Made by a program: the position numbers and the translations under genes. A stretch of 64,000 bases of DNA from Niabella drilacis (GTDB lineage: Bacteria > Bacteroidota > Bacteroidia > Chitinophagales > Chitinophagaceae), in the NCBI RefSeq assembly GCF_900101395.1, contig NZ_FMZO01000015.1:1-64000 (forward strand), given 5' to 3'. Positions 1-9,529 of the stretch are shown one piece after another (position 1 is the stretch's first letter; each line of letters starts with the position of its first letter). The notes beneath the pieces were generated by a model that worked only from the letters and a program-made list of their open reading frames with translations, searched no databases and was not told the origin of the DNA.

Positions 1-447
1 GTATATGACTATTTCCTTAAAGACCACCTGGGGAATGTACGGATGATGATCGATGAGAGCGGGAACTTATTGGAGGAGACGCATTATTATCCGTTTGGTT
101 TGACAATGAAAGGTATTAGTTACCAGAATATAACGATAACGGACAATAAATATAGATATAATGGAAAGGAAGAACAGAGGCAGGAGTTTGGGGATGGTTC
201 TGGTCTTGAATGGTTATTTAGTTATATCAAAAATGAAAGATTATTATGGGTGGCAATAGTTGAAATGGTAATATCCTTAGTTACAGGCATTGTATCTGCA
301 GAAAAAGTTAAGAGGACGCAAGGGACATCGAAGCATATGTCAAAGAGGTTAGGACTCCTGATCTTTGGCCTGATGAATATCCTGCCCCCGCTGTTTTTTT
401 ACATAGTTCTCTGTCTATACGCCGGAGGAAGCCGCAACGATCTTTAA
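1..447 (+). CDS. RHS/YD-repeat protein, C-terminal end (5' partial)
   Basis: The frame is open from base 1, so the start lies outside the window. The first residues read [12 protein letters not shown], followed by a YYPFG motif and a YNGKE motif, which are the hallmarks of the RHS-repeat core that ends RHS and polymorphic-toxin proteins. In this family the core normally continues after GLEW into a YDYGAR-type stretch. Here the match stops at about base 213, and the last ~77 residues are unrelated. They hold two hydrophobic segments (around [14 protein letters not shown] and [20 protein letters not shown]) and are AT-richer than the neighbours. The stop codon lies inside the 3' end of the convergent mqnA gene, a 33-bp overlap. 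The tail could be a toxin-like variable end, or an out-of-context fusion left by deletion of the rest of the gene. The RHS assignment is solid; the function of the tail is unknown. Confidence 0.75.
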   Translation, partial: VYDYFLKDHLGNVRMMIDESGNLLEETHYYPFGLTMKGISYQNITITDNKYRYNGKEEQRQEFGDGSGLEWLFSYIKNERLLWVAIVEMVISLVTGIVSAEKVKRTQGTSKHMSKRLGLLIFGLMNILPPLFFYIVLCLYAGGSRNDL

Positions 448-1170
448 AAACTGCTCCAGGCCCTTTCTTTTTTCTGCATCAAGCGTATAGCTCAGGTCCT
501 GTGAATAATATTTTTTGAGATCATAGATGCCTTCCGGTATCCGGGCAATCACATCGTCCAGGTGATTGAGGCCATAGGCGTTGGCCTGGTCAAATTCCCG
601 GATAAAATCGCCCGGGAGCTGGCGGGTGCTTACCCAGGCCGCAAAAACAAAGGGCAAGCCGGTAGCGTTTTTCCATTCGCCGGCAAGGTCATAAATGTAT
701 TCAAACCTGGGCCGTTGCTGCAAGGCCCGGTCGCCGATCACCAGGCCAGCGGTGGTGCCGTTGATGGCATCGAGATAAGATTCATTATGGGCATCGATGA
801 GCTCAGGCCGGATCTTCCAGTGGTTTTCAATAAGCCATTTGCACAGGGCAACAGAGGACCGGCTCTGGTAGTCGAGGTAGATCCGCTCCACCTGCTCCAG
901 GGGAACCTGGCTGAATACGCAGACAGACGCTACATCGCCAATGGCGCCGATACAGTAATTGCCGTTGATATAGAATTGCGGTAGCTTTTGGGTAATAGCC
1001 ACGGGAACCAGGCCTACATCGATCCGGCCGCTGAGCAGCAGCTCCGCCAGTTTTGCGGGCACGTCCTCGATCAGCTCGATCTTTTCTCTAATGGGGGGAA
1101 ACTGTAAACCGTATAAAAGGGGCCTTGTATTCAGGTAATTAATTATTCCAACTCTTATCTTTTCTTCCAC
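415..1170 (-). CDS. mqnA: MqnA-type chorismate dehydratase (futalosine menaquinone pathway)
   Basis: The product resembles the MqnA/MqnD periplasmic-binding-fold family. It begins [18 protein letters not shown] and contains the [12 protein letters not shown] segment typical of MqnA. MqnA converts chorismate to 3-enolpyruvyl-benzoate, the first step of futalosine-dependent menaquinone synthesis, in the cytoplasm. I place the start at a GTG at 1170 (251 residues). The longer frame begins with a TTG at 1194 that lies inside a TAATTTTG promoter box, so it cannot be translated from that promoter. The C-terminal end overlaps the convergent RHS remnant by 33 bp. The gene stands alone; no other mqn gene is in the window. 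Confidence 0.85.
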   Translation of the reverse strand: MEEKIRVGIINYLNTRPLLYGLQFPPIREKIELIEDVPAKLAELLLSGRIDVGLVPVAITQKLPQFYINGNYCIGAIGDVASVCVFSQVPLEQVERIYLDYQSRSSVALCKWLIENHWKIRPELIDAHNESYLDAINGTTAGLVIGDRALQQRPRFEYIYDLAGEWKNATGLPFVFAAWVSTRQLPGDFIREFDQANAYGLNHLDDVIARIPEGIYDLKKYYSQDLSYTLDAEKRKGLEQFLKIVAASSGV

Positions 1171-1191
1171 GCCGAATCCTTTATTTTTGTG

Positions 1192-1223
1192 CAAAATTAA
1201 TTCGTTTCAGGGTTAAAATTCAA
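1192..1223 (-). promoter_or_regulatory. Bacteroidota-type promoter of mqnA
   Basis: Read on the minus strand, a TTG (-33 element) is followed after 21 bases by TAATTTTG, a perfect TAnnTTTG -7 box. It lies 21 bases before the GTG start chosen for mqnA. The match to the known Bacteroidota sigma-A consensus is direct; its activity is inferred. Confidence 0.6.
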
Positions 1224-1272
1224 TGTTTAGCGTTAAACTTTAAACCTGAGACCTCAAACTTGGAACTTAAGT

Positions 1273-2610
1273 ATGTCTTTAACAGCAATTTCGCCGGTAG
1301 ACGGCCGTTATCATAAACAGGTTCAGCAGCTGCAGGAATATTACAGTGAATATGCCCTGATCAAATACCGCGTGATCGTGGAAATCGAATACCTTTTTTT
1401 CCTGGCGGAGAAAAAGTTTCTGAAATTATCGGCCCCGGCAAAAAAACACCTGCGGGCGGTAATTGAAAATTTCAGTACTGATCAGGCAAAAGCGATCAAG
1501 GAGATCGAAAAAATAACCAATCATGATGTAAAAGCAGTGGAATATTTCCTGAAGGCGGAACTGGATAAAACCGATGCAAAGGAAGCAAAGGAGTGGATCC
1601 ATTTTGGCCTTACCTCGCAGGATGTGAACAATACCGCTATCCCGATGCTGTGGAAGGGCAGCATCGAGCAGGAGCTGATGCCGGCCTATGTAAATCTCCA
1701 GTCGCACCTCAAAGAGCTGGCAAAGCAATGGAAAGATGTGTCTATGCTGGCTAAAACCCACGGGCAGCCTGCTTCTCCTACCAAACTGGGGAAAGAGTTC
1801 ATGGTTTTTGTGGAGCGGATCGACAACCAGGTACAGCAATTTTCCTACATCCCGTTTGCTGCTAAATTTGGCGGAGCTACCGGCAATTTTAATGCGCATC
1901 ATGTGGCTTATCCAAAGACTGATTGGATCAAATTCGGCAACGAATTTGTGGATGAGGTGCTGGGGTTGCAGCGGATGCAGTATACTACACAGATAGAACA
2001 CTACGATAACCTGGCGGCGCATTTTGATGCGATCAAACGCCTGAACACGATCCTGCTGGATCTTTGCCGTGATATCTGGACCTATATCAGCATGGACTAT
2101 TTCAAGCAAAGAACAAAAGCTGGTGAAGTGGGCTCTTCGGCCATGCCGCATAAGGTAAACCCGATCGATTTTGAAAATGCTGAAGGAAACCTGGGCATTG
2201 CCAATGCGCTGCTGGAGCACCTTTCCGCAAAATTGCCGGTAAGCCGCCTGCAGCGGGACCTGACGGATAGCACCGTATTAAGAAATATCGGCGTGCCGGT
2301 AGCACATACGCTTATCGCCATCAAAAGTATTGAAAAAGGGCTGGGCAAACTGGTACTGAATGAACCCAAACTGAAGCAGGACCTGGAAAACAACTGGGCT
2401 GTTGTGGCGGAGGCCATTCAAACGATCCTGCGCAGGGAAAAATATCCGAATCCTTATGAAGCGCTAAAGGCGCTTACAAGAGGTAAGGAGGGCATTACCA
2501 AGAGCGCGATCCACGAATTTATAAAGGGATTAAAGGTTTCCGCTGCTATTAAGAAAGAGCTCCGGCAGATCACCCCGCATAATTACACGGGGATCGTGGC
2601 CCGGTATTGA
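1273..2610 (+). CDS. purB: Adenylosuccinate lyase
   Basis: The 445-residue product is a fumarase/aspartase-superfamily lyase. The signature loop GSSAMPHKVNPIDFENAEGN lies near residues 290-310, and LTSQDVNNTA and KTHGQPASPT lie earlier. It cleaves SAICAR to AICAR and adenylosuccinate to AMP plus fumarate, and so acts twice in purine synthesis. Length and motifs fit the purB subgroup that includes the E. coli enzyme. The ATG at 1273 directly precedes SLTAISPVDGRY, the conserved N-terminus. The spacer upstream (about 1201-1272) is a degenerate AAACTT/CTGA-type sequence of a kind seen in other gaps of this window. Confidence 0.95.
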   Translation: MSLTAISPVDGRYHKQVQQLQEYYSEYALIKYRVIVEIEYLFFLAEKKFLKLSAPAKKHLRAVIENFSTDQAKAIKEIEKITNHDVKAVEYFLKAELDKTDAKEAKEWIHFGLTSQDVNNTAIPMLWKGSIEQELMPAYVNLQSHLKELAKQWKDVSMLAKTHGQPASPTKLGKEFMVFVERIDNQVQQFSYIPFAAKFGGATGNFNAHHVAYPKTDWIKFGNEFVDEVLGLQRMQYTTQIEHYDNLAAHFDAIKRLNTILLDLCRDIWTYISMDYFKQRTKAGEVGSSAMPHKVNPIDFENAEGNLGIANALLEHLSAKLPVSRLQRDLTDSTVLRNIGVPVAHTLIAIKSIEKGLGKLVLNEPKLKQDLENNWAVVAEAIQTILRREKYPNPYEALKALTRGKEGITKSAIHEFIKGLKVSAAIKKELRQITPHNYTGIVARY

Positions 2611-2763
2611 TTGGGAAAATCCACAGAAACACTCATTTTTTATTCGTATTTCCCTGCATTCATAGCACCGGATGGATCAGCAGCCTGCATTATCTGTGCT
2701 TTAACGCTTCCGGGGGCAAACATAGGCGTGCTCAAAGGTACCGGGTGCCGGTGTTTGGGTGGT

Positions 2764-3393
2764 TCAGCGGTTTTTAGAGATCGGTTTGTGCCATTGTACC
2801 TGTCCTGCAACCACGACCACTTCATCGGTTTGTTGAGCCCGTATTTTCTGTTTCTTCCGTTGTTGTTTCCGGATCTGTTTCCGTTCTTTTTTTAGAGGGG
2901 GTATCTGGGACGCGGTCTCTGCTGTTCCGGGCCGGGCTTCAAGGCATTGAGCCGGAGTTGCGGGAAGCAGCGGTGCAGGTGTGGCAAATGGACCCGCTGC
3001 CGAAACTGTTTTTGCAGGCTGACTGATGCGACCGGTTATGATAATCGCGTGCTGCGAGTCTTTTTGGGAAACCTGGGCATTTCCGGTATACGAGAGCACA
3101 AAAAGCAGTACAAACACAGCAGCCACCCTTTTTACCAGGGGCCAGCCTGACCGGGAAATATGGGTGGCAACAGCGTATACGTCTGCGTTATATTCCGTCG
3201 CCAATTGTTTTTCAGTAAGCCGTCCGCATATTTTTTGGGACTGGTGCTGTACGAGGTAGGCGGAAATGGCATCGGGTGTCATGCCGGTAAAATCCACTAC
3301 CGTTTTACAGCAGGTATTGCAGTAGCGGCCGCTTTCACGGGGAACCATGGCTTCCCAGTTTTCATGACAGGGGGTTCGGATCTGAATTTTCAT
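2764..3393 (-). CDS. Membrane protein with N-terminal cysteine-motif domain, paralogue A
   Basis: The 209-residue product has three parts. Residues 1-60 carry a conserved CH..W..M....GR.C..C.K.V.DFT pattern followed by an ICGR motif, which looks like a small zinc-ribbon-type domain. One hydrophobic helix follows (VAAVFVLLFVLSYTG, about residues 90-105). The rest is a proline/alanine-rich then Lys/Arg-rich segment ending in a short beta-like tail. The N-terminal domain recurs in many Bacteroidota proteins, but I know no function for it. The gene lies directly downstream of a paralogue: its GTG or ATG start overlaps or touches the TAG stop of that gene, so the two are probably cotranscribed. 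I prefer the ATG at 3393, which matches the start of the paralogue. Confidence 0.75.
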   Translation of the reverse strand: MKIQIRTPCHENWEAMVPRESGRYCNTCCKTVVDFTGMTPDAISAYLVQHQSQKICGRLTEKQLATEYNADVYAVATHISRSGWPLVKRVAAVFVLLFVLSYTGNAQVSQKDSQHAIIITGRISQPAKTVSAAGPFATPAPLLPATPAQCLEARPGTAETASQIPPLKKERKQIRKQQRKKQKIRAQQTDEVVVVAGQVQWHKPISKNR

Positions 3394-3395
3394 CA

Positions 3396-3926
3396 CTATT
3401 GTTTGGTATCTAATACTACGATTCCTGTAGTAATGAACTTCTTCTGTGCGGTGGAACTATCGCTTTTCAAAACCGCCAATCGTTCTGTTTTATAAAGAGT
3501 TTTTATTTTAAAAGGTTCCGGTTTGGCAGGGCATATAGCTATTCTGCCCAAAAATGCTCCCTCGGCAATAGTAACCGAATCTTTCCTGGCAGTTTTCCGG
3601 GTTGTTTGTGCCTGTGCATCCTGGCTGAATGCAAAAAGCAATAAAAAGATAGCGGCCAGTTTACGCGTGTAACTCAATGCAGATTGCAATACGGATCTTG
3701 TTAAGGACAGGAGTGCTGTTGCTTTTCCCCCGGTGAGCTGACTTCCCGTAAACCGCCCGCAAACCCGCTGTGAGCGGTGCTCTTTAAGATAGGTACGGAT
3801 GGCCTCCGGGCTCATACCTGTAAAATCTATAACGGTTTTGCAACAGGCATTGCAGAAACGCCCTTGTTCCCCGGGGTGCATATTTTCCCAGTCTTCATGA
3901 CAGGGTATTGGGATCTGGATTTCCAT
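3396..3926 (-). CDS. Membrane protein with N-terminal cysteine-motif domain, paralogue B
   Basis: The 176-residue product begins MEIQIPIPCHEDWENM, closely matching the start of the downstream paralogue. It keeps the same motifs in order (GRFCNACCKTVIDFTGM, then RVCGRF). A single hydrophobic helix follows near residues 90-105 (KLAAIFLLLFAFS), ending in an AQAQ sequence that resembles a signal-peptidase site. The C-terminal third differs from the paralogue. An N-terminal cytoplasmic metal-binding domain joined through one helix to a periplasmic tail is a reasonable topology, but it is inferred. The tandem duplication shares its N-terminal halves while the C-terminal ends have diverged. Confidence 0.75.
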   Translation of the reverse strand: MEIQIPIPCHEDWENMHPGEQGRFCNACCKTVIDFTGMSPEAIRTYLKEHRSQRVCGRFTGSQLTGGKATALLSLTRSVLQSALSYTRKLAAIFLLLFAFSQDAQAQTTRKTARKDSVTIAEGAFLGRIAICPAKPEPFKIKTLYKTERLAVLKSDSSTAQKKFITTGIVVLDTKQ

Positions 3927-4000
3927 AATTGCTGTTTTAAGATAGGATGCTGTTATGAAAACAATTGCATAAAACCTTGCCGGGAAAATTTAAGAACAGA

Positions 4001-4594
4001 TCACTCCTTAAACTTTAGCGCATGAAATGCCGGCATGGCAGCGGGGAGGTCCTCTTTATTGTTGAACAGGTAGAAGATATATACATCGGCCTGGTTATCC
4101 CGGTGCAGGGTAACCAGCATACAGTTGCTATATCCTTTTCCGAACGCGGATTTCAGCGGATACACGGTAGTGGCACCCCAGTCGGCATTAAATTCTCTTT
4201 TTACGGCCTCAGGCGGAAAACTTTTAAACCCGGGAACCTGCTGATGGTTGCCGGATGTGTTCATGATCACCGCCATGAGCACCGTTTGGTACATTTTGTT
4301 GGGATGGGCGCCGGCAGGCATCCCGGAAGCACTGTCCTTTGCCCTTTTTTCAAACTGTTCGATCCGCTCTTTCAGCGGACGTATCGAATACCGGATCTCC
4401 AGATCCCTGGTTTTGCTTTTTAAAGCCAGTTCATAGTTCATATCCGGATTGGCTGTTACCGAGAGTGTATCAAAGTTTTCCGGCATTTTAAAATCAAGAC
4501 TTCCGTTATGGAGGCCGTCTTCAAATTTTTTGTTTTGACCATTGCCGGCTATAAAAGTCAGGAGCAGGATGGTTGTAAGGTAAAGGATCCTCAT
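4001..4594 (-). CDS. Secreted protein of unknown function
   Basis: The 197-residue product starts with a clear signal peptide (MRILYLTTILLLTFIAGNGQ) and is otherwise soluble. I recognise no domain. It contains an internal stretch with SGNHQQVPGFKSFPPEAVKREF and ends FYLFNNKEDLPAAMPAFHALKF, suggesting a compact alpha/beta domain that is exported to the periplasm. It lies between the tandem cysteine-motif pair and an M28 peptidase, all on the minus strand, with about 60 bases to the peptidase gene, so it may be in the same transcript. Confidence 0.7.
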   Translation of the reverse strand: MRILYLTTILLLTFIAGNGQNKKFEDGLHNGSLDFKMPENFDTLSVTANPDMNYELALKSKTRDLEIRYSIRPLKERIEQFEKRAKDSASGMPAGAHPNKMYQTVLMAVIMNTSGNHQQVPGFKSFPPEAVKREFNADWGATTVYPLKSAFGKGYSNCMLVTLHRDNQADVYIFYLFNNKEDLPAAMPAFHALKFKE

Positions 4595-4654
4595 GGCAGA
4601 TTTTTACAGGCTATGATGCAGGCTCCTGTCCGTTTACATAAAAAATTCAGGAAA

Positions 4655-5932
4655 TTATTCTTCTTTTACTCTTGTAGGACTGTCCTTGCCTGCAATGATA
4701 GAGGCGGCGCTGATGCCGATGGCCCGGATGATTTCCGTCATATTGGTCAGATCCAGTGTGGCTACTTCGTCGCTGGGTTGGTGGTAGTGAGGTTCATGAT
4801 CCATTTTTGAGGTGGAAATAGTATGTGCCGGTACTCCCAGCCTGGCGAGGGTGGCATTGTCGGAACGATAGAACAGGTCCTCTTTTGGATATGGGTCCGG
4901 ATAAAACGTAAAACCCGACCCGGCCAGGTTTTTCTGAAGAATGGTTCCCAGGGATGATTTTTCAAACCCGGTAATATAGGCGGAGTTCTTACCCCATTTG
5001 CTGTCTGTGCCAATCATTTCTATGTTCAGCATCGCTGCTATTTTTGAGGCATCGAGCTGCCTGCTGAAATACTGCGAGCCAAAGCCTCCCGATTCCTCTG
5101 CCGTAAAGGCCACGAAAATAATAGAACGCTCATTGTTTTTAAGGGCCGCAAAATGATCGGCCAGCAGCATTACGGCCGTTGTGCCGGAAGCATCGTCGTT
5201 GGCGCCATTATAAACAGAGTCTGCATGCACCGGTTTGCCGACCCCCACATGGTCATAGTGCGCAGAAAAGATCACGTATTCATTTTTCCGGGACCTTCCC
5301 GGAAGGATACCTGCTATATTGGCGGCTGGGTGTGCTTTGATGACGTGTGAGGCCCTGATCGTGTAGGTCTGCAGTGCCGGTTTCCCAAGGATAAAAATAG
5401 TGGAGCCTGCCCGTTTAAGAAAGTTCCGTTTAAAAAAGACCAGCCGTTTAAAATCCTGTGCAAAGCTTTCATCGATCAGCACAATATTGTTCCTGCCATT
5501 GTTAACGGCTGTTGATGCTTCCTGGAACAATGAACTGCCGGCGTTGATGGTACTGATCGTATAGCTGGATTTTTCGGTTACTTCGAGCTCCGGCTCGCCG
5601 GTGATAACGATCACATTATCTTTTGAAAGCTCCTTTTGATCTGCATTTGCGGTAAGACCCCTGAATGCAGCACTGTAAACGGTAAATGACTGCAGGAAAG
5701 AATTACCCTGTAAAGGCAGTAGCCCGCTTTTTTTAAAGGAAGCTGCGATAAAGTTGGCAGCCTTGTCGATCTCGGGAGAGAAAATGGCGCGGCCTCTCAT
5801 CTCATCAGCCGCAAGAAAACGGATCGTTTTTTCAACGGCTGCCGTATTCAATCTTGCCGGGATCTCCTGTGCCGCAATATATTGAACGGGGATCCACGCG
5901 AGAAACAATATCCTGGAAATTCGCATATACAT
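4655..5932 (-). CDS. M28-family zinc peptidase, exported
   Basis: The 425-residue product has an N-terminal signal peptide ending AAQ. A protease-associated-like region comes next, then the M28 catalytic domain. The zinc ligands and catalytic residues are visible in order: FSAHYDHVG, GANDDASGT, TAEESGGFGS, NIEMIG and a final DHEPHYHQPSD. M28 enzymes are di-zinc aminopeptidases or carboxypeptidases that trim peptides outside the cytoplasm. All expected ligands are present, so it should be active. Two ATG codons, at 5932 and 5926, could start it; both give the same signal peptide. Substrate preference cannot be told. Confidence 0.88.
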   Translation of the reverse strand: MYMRISRILFLAWIPVQYIAAQEIPARLNTAAVEKTIRFLAADEMRGRAIFSPEIDKAANFIAASFKKSGLLPLQGNSFLQSFTVYSAAFRGLTANADQKELSKDNVIVITGEPELEVTEKSSYTISTINAGSSLFQEASTAVNNGRNNIVLIDESFAQDFKRLVFFKRNFLKRAGSTIFILGKPALQTYTIRASHVIKAHPAANIAGILPGRSRKNEYVIFSAHYDHVGVGKPVHADSVYNGANDDASGTTAVMLLADHFAALKNNERSIIFVAFTAEESGGFGSQYFSRQLDASKIAAMLNIEMIGTDSKWGKNSAYITGFEKSSLGTILQKNLAGSGFTFYPDPYPKEDLFYRSDNATLARLGVPAHTISTSKMDHEPHYHQPSDEVATLDLTNMTEIIRAIGISAASIIAGKDSPTRVKEE

Positions 5933-6200
5933 ATCTTTTAAAAAAGAAAGATAGCAAAAAAGGGGGATTTAGCTCCACTGCCGGCGCAGCTCATACAAAA
6001 CAGATGTTCAGGGATACCAGGGGGAACAAAGTGCGGTCACCCTGTTGCCACCTCCTGCAACGTATAAGCAGTGGCTGCTAAATACAGAAAGGGACGGTAT
6101 GGTTTCTTTCTGGGAAGGAAACCGATGAACAGCAACAGGACCTTTTTGCTGTTTGATTTTATAGCTGCTGGCCCGGCGGGCGGATATAGCACCGGGTATT

Positions 6201-7793
6201 TTAAGCGCTCTTATGTATCTCGCTGCTGAAGTGAAATTCGATATCAGGGTTGTTGGTCATTTCGGTGTTCAGGAACCACTCACTTTGCGCCAGGTAAACC
6301 ATGTTCCCATCCTTATCTTCACCGGTATTGACCTGTTTGAATTTGCCAAAGTCCTCCAGCTTTTTGGAATCTTTACTGGTAAGCCAGCAGGCCTTGTAAA
6401 AGGGCAGGGCCCTGAATTCGACCGAGGCTCCATATTCGTGCAGCAGGCGGTACTGGATCACTTCAAACTGCAGCTCACCCACGCAGCCCACGATCTTTTT
6501 GGTTCCTCCAAACTGGGTGAAGAGCTGGGCTACACCTTCGTCCGTCAGCTGCAATAATCCTTTTTCCAGCTGTTTGGTCTTCATCGGGTCCTTGTTGATA
6601 ACCTCCTTGAAAATTTCCGGGGAAAAGGATGGGATACCGGTAAAATAAAAGTCTTCACCTTCCGTAAGCGTGTCTCCGATCTTAAAGTTGCCGGTGTCAA
6701 ACAGACCAACCACATCCCCGGCATAGGCATCCTGGATGATGCTTTTGTCCCGTGCCATAAAGGAGTAAGGGTTGCTAAAGCGCACGTCCTTATCCAGCCG
6801 TACATGATGAAAATATTTATTGCGTTCAAACTTCCCGGAACAAACCCTGAAAAAAGCGATACGGTCGCGGTGCTTGGGATCCAGGTTGGCATGGATCTTA
6901 AAAATAAAGCCACTCAGTTTTTCTTCTTCCACATCCACTTTCCGGGTGCTGGTATCGCGGCTTTGCGGGGGTGGAGCAATACGGATAAAGGTATCCAGCA
7001 TTTCCTTTACGCCAAAGTTATTGATGGCGCTTCCAAAAAACACCGGCGAAACTCTGGCTGCCAGGTAATCGGCCACATTGAGTTCGCCATTTACTCCATC
7101 TACCAGCTCTACATCTTCTCTCAGGAGCGCGGCATCCGGAGAGCCCAGCCGTGTATCCAGGATGGGATCATCGATATCGGAGATGGCCAGGGTATCTTCT
7201 TCGTCGGCTTTGGTATTGGCAGTAAACAACCGGATATTTTTATCATACAGGTTGTAAACGCCTTTAAAGTCTTTTCCGCTGTTGATAGGCCAGGTCATCG
7301 GGTGCAGCGAAATGCTCAGTTCTTTTTCGATTTCTTCCAGCAGGTCAAAGCGGTTCTTTCCATCGCGGTCCATTTTGTTGATGAACACGATCACCGGCGT
7401 ATCCCGCATGCGGCATACTTCCATCAGGCGGCGGGTTTGTTCTTCCACCCCGTTCACACTGTCTACCACCAGGATCACGCTGTCTACGGCGGTTAAGGTC
7501 CGGAAGGTATCTTCTGCAAAATCTTTGTGCCCCGGTGTATCGAGGAGGTTGATCAGGATATCCTGGTATTCAAAGCTCATTACTGATGTGGCAACAGAAA
7601 TACCCCGCTGCCGCTCGATCTCCATGAAGTCGGAGGTGGCCGATTTCTTTATCTTGTTACTTTTTACGGCACCTGCTACCTGTATGGCTCCTCCAAATAA
7701 CAGGAATTTTTCTGTAAGCGTGGTCTTACCGGCGTCCGGGTGACTGATAATCGCAAAAGTGCGCCGGTGCATGATCTCCTCGTGATACTTCAT
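6201..7793 (-). CDS. prfC: Peptide chain release factor 3
   Basis: The 530-residue product is a translational GTPase of the RF3 group. G1 is HPDAGKTT, G3 is DTPGH and G4 is NKMD; a [10 protein letters not shown] stretch follows, which is characteristic of RF3. RF3 removes RF1 and RF2 from the ribosome after termination. The open frame extends 57 codons further upstream, but RF3 proteins begin about ten residues before [16 protein letters not shown], which fits the ATG at 7793. A TATCTTCG sequence, one mismatch from TAnnTTTG, lies just before this ATG and supports the choice. The gene stands alone. Confidence 0.93.
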   Translation of the reverse strand: MKYHEEIMHRRTFAIISHPDAGKTTLTEKFLLFGGAIQVAGAVKSNKIKKSATSDFMEIERQRGISVATSVMSFEYQDILINLLDTPGHKDFAEDTFRTLTAVDSVILVVDSVNGVEEQTRRLMEVCRMRDTPVIVFINKMDRDGKNRFDLLEEIEKELSISLHPMTWPINSGKDFKGVYNLYDKNIRLFTANTKADEEDTLAISDIDDPILDTRLGSPDAALLREDVELVDGVNGELNVADYLAARVSPVFFGSAINNFGVKEMLDTFIRIAPPPQSRDTSTRKVDVEEEKLSGFIFKIHANLDPKHRDRIAFFRVCSGKFERNKYFHHVRLDKDVRFSNPYSFMARDKSIIQDAYAGDVVGLFDTGNFKIGDTLTEGEDFYFTGIPSFSPEIFKEVINKDPMKTKQLEKGLLQLTDEGVAQLFTQFGGTKKIVGCVGELQFEVIQYRLLHEYGASVEFRALPFYKACWLTSKDSKKLEDFGKFKQVNTGEDKDGNMVYLAQSEWFLNTEMTNNPDIEFHFSSEIHKSA

Positions 7794-8032
7794 AAGTGCG
7801 CGAAGATAGGAAGGTTTCCGGTTTTTTTTGCCACTGAAGCACAGAAGGGGTAGCGCAAACGCATCTGAATTGCATGAAAAGAGCGGAACCAGGAACTGTA
7901 AGCGCCTCCTGTTTGTAACAGGTGTTAAAGAGAAACCCCGGTACTTCATCAGTTTCAGCTCCAAAGCCTAAAGCCTTCAGTGTTTCTGTCCCTCTGTGGC
8001 AAACAGGGAAGATACAGAAGCACAGCGTTGCT

Positions 8033-9424
8033 TTATTTCTTTGTTTTCTTTTTAACGGCCGTTGCTTTCTTTTTTGCAGGTGCTGCTTTTTTGTTCCCTG
8101 ATTTCTGAGTTTGCTTTTTGGCGGAAGTTTTTGCCGCAGTACGGGCTGGTTTTGCAGCAGGGGCTTTTACCGTTTTTTTAGCCGGCCTGGGTGCGGGCTT
8201 CAGATCGGATACGGGCATTGCCATGGCCGCACTGGCACGGGCTTCGCCTTCTTCCTCTCCGCCGCCTACCTTGGTCTGCATATAATCTCCAAAAAAATCG
8301 TATGCTTTGCGGGCCATATTGTACATATTGGAGTTCATCTTATTGCCGAGGATGATGATCACTGCTTTTTCATCGATCAGTCTTCCGAATGCGGGAGTGA
8401 ACCCATGCCATTTTCCGTTGTGGTAAATGACATTTTTGCCGTTGGGCAAATTCAGCATCCGCCAGCCCAGGCCATAATTGTGGATGGACGGTTTTTCATG
8501 ACTGTGCGGCTGGTATGCGGAGTCCAGTAACGACTGCCGGATGAAAGCGGGGTTGTACAGGGCCCGGTCCCATTTAAACATGTCTTCCGGCGTGCTGTAC
8601 ACGTTCTTGTCGCCATAGGTATTGTCGAACTGGTCGTTGACCCAAAGCGCTCCGGAGGGTTTGTAGGACATCACCACTTTGCCACTGTCCTCCGGTGTAT
8701 AAATAAAAGTGTGGGTCATTTGCAGCGGGTCAAAGATCGTTTCTTTTACGTACCGGGGAAATTTCTTGCCGGTGACTTTTTCCACGATCAGGGCCAGCAT
8801 CACAAAATTGGTATTGCAATAGGCAAAACGGCTGCCGGGTTTAAACATGGGCGCCGGTTTATATTGTTCAAGAAAATGTAGCACATCGTCATTGGATACC
8901 ATTTGCTTTGGATTCCATTTGGATTTATCTTCCATCACCGAAAGATAGTTGGGCAGCCCGCTCCTGTGCGACAATAGTTGTTCTACGGTTACTGCCGGAT
9001 AGGGGAAGGCGGGGAAGTAATGTGTTACCGGGTCCTGCAATGCTATTTTGGAATCCTGGATAAGCTTTAGCACCGTAACAGCGGTAAAGGGTTTGCTGGT
9101 GGAAGCAAGATGAAACGGTGTATGTGCATCAATGGTATCGGTGCTCCTGTTTGGATTGAGATAACCATGGTATGATTCATACAGGATGTTGCCTCCTTTA
9201 GCTACAAGGATACCTCCGTTGAAACCACGGCGGATCAGTGCCGAATCAAAGAAATCGCTGAGGGTCTTATGGTACCGGGCTTTATCTGCTTCTGTCATTT
9301 GTTCCACATCAAAAACCGCAGGGTTTGCAGGTACGGTCCCCGCTTTTTCTTTCTGGGCCTGTGTTTTCGACTTACAACCAATCGTTAATAATATCCATGC
9401 AGAAACAACTAAAACTCTTCTCAA
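8033..9424 (-). CDS. Serine hydrolase (beta-lactamase/PBP4 fold) lipoprotein with Lys/Ala-rich tail
   Basis: The 463-residue product begins with a lipoprotein signal ending LLTIGC. The class C beta-lactamase-type fold follows, with an S-x-x-K motif in ASTSKPFT, a YCN motif and a C-terminal HNG in YHNGKWHGF, which replaces the usual KTG. Such proteins are esterases, D-aminopeptidases or peptidases rather than true beta-lactamases in most cases. The last ~70 residues are a low-complexity Lys/Ala/Pro tail resembling histone H1-like sequences, unusual for a surface lipoprotein. The start appears to be a TTG at 9424, since no ATG lies before the signal peptide. Substrate is unknown. Confidence 0.82.
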   Translation of the reverse strand: MRRVLVVSAWILLTIGCKSKTQAQKEKAGTVPANPAVFDVEQMTEADKARYHKTLSDFFDSALIRRGFNGGILVAKGGNILYESYHGYLNPNRSTDTIDAHTPFHLASTSKPFTAVTVLKLIQDSKIALQDPVTHYFPAFPYPAVTVEQLLSHRSGLPNYLSVMEDKSKWNPKQMVSNDDVLHFLEQYKPAPMFKPGSRFAYCNTNFVMLALIVEKVTGKKFPRYVKETIFDPLQMTHTFIYTPEDSGKVVMSYKPSGALWVNDQFDNTYGDKNVYSTPEDMFKWDRALYNPAFIRQSLLDSAYQPHSHEKPSIHNYGLGWRMLNLPNGKNVIYHNGKWHGFTPAFGRLIDEKAVIIILGNKMNSNMYNMARKAYDFFGDYMQTKVGGGEEEGEARASAAMAMPVSDLKPAPRPAKKTVKAPAAKPARTAAKTSAKKQTQKSGNKKAAPAKKKATAVKKKTKK

Positions 9425-9529
9425 GGTACAATGATTTTTAAAGGGACAAATTTAGTCTTATCTTGTTCTGACTAAAACTAATGACCTTAAAATTTTAATT
9501 TTTGTTAACTTATTAGGATATTTGCCCGT

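Noticed and set aside
1426-2220. 264-codon minus-strand frame inside purB
   Set aside because: Shadow of a well-conserved gene in the opposite strand; low-complexity His/Phe-rich translation.
7794-7964. 57-codon N-terminal extension of prfC in the open frame
   Set aside because: RF3 proteins start about ten residues before [16 protein letters not shown], and a near-consensus -7 box sits just before the ATG at 7793.
8033-9424. Antibiotic-resistance beta-lactamase
   Set aside because: It has HNG in place of KTG and a lipoprotein signal, so it belongs to the broader serine hydrolase group; resistance is not supported.
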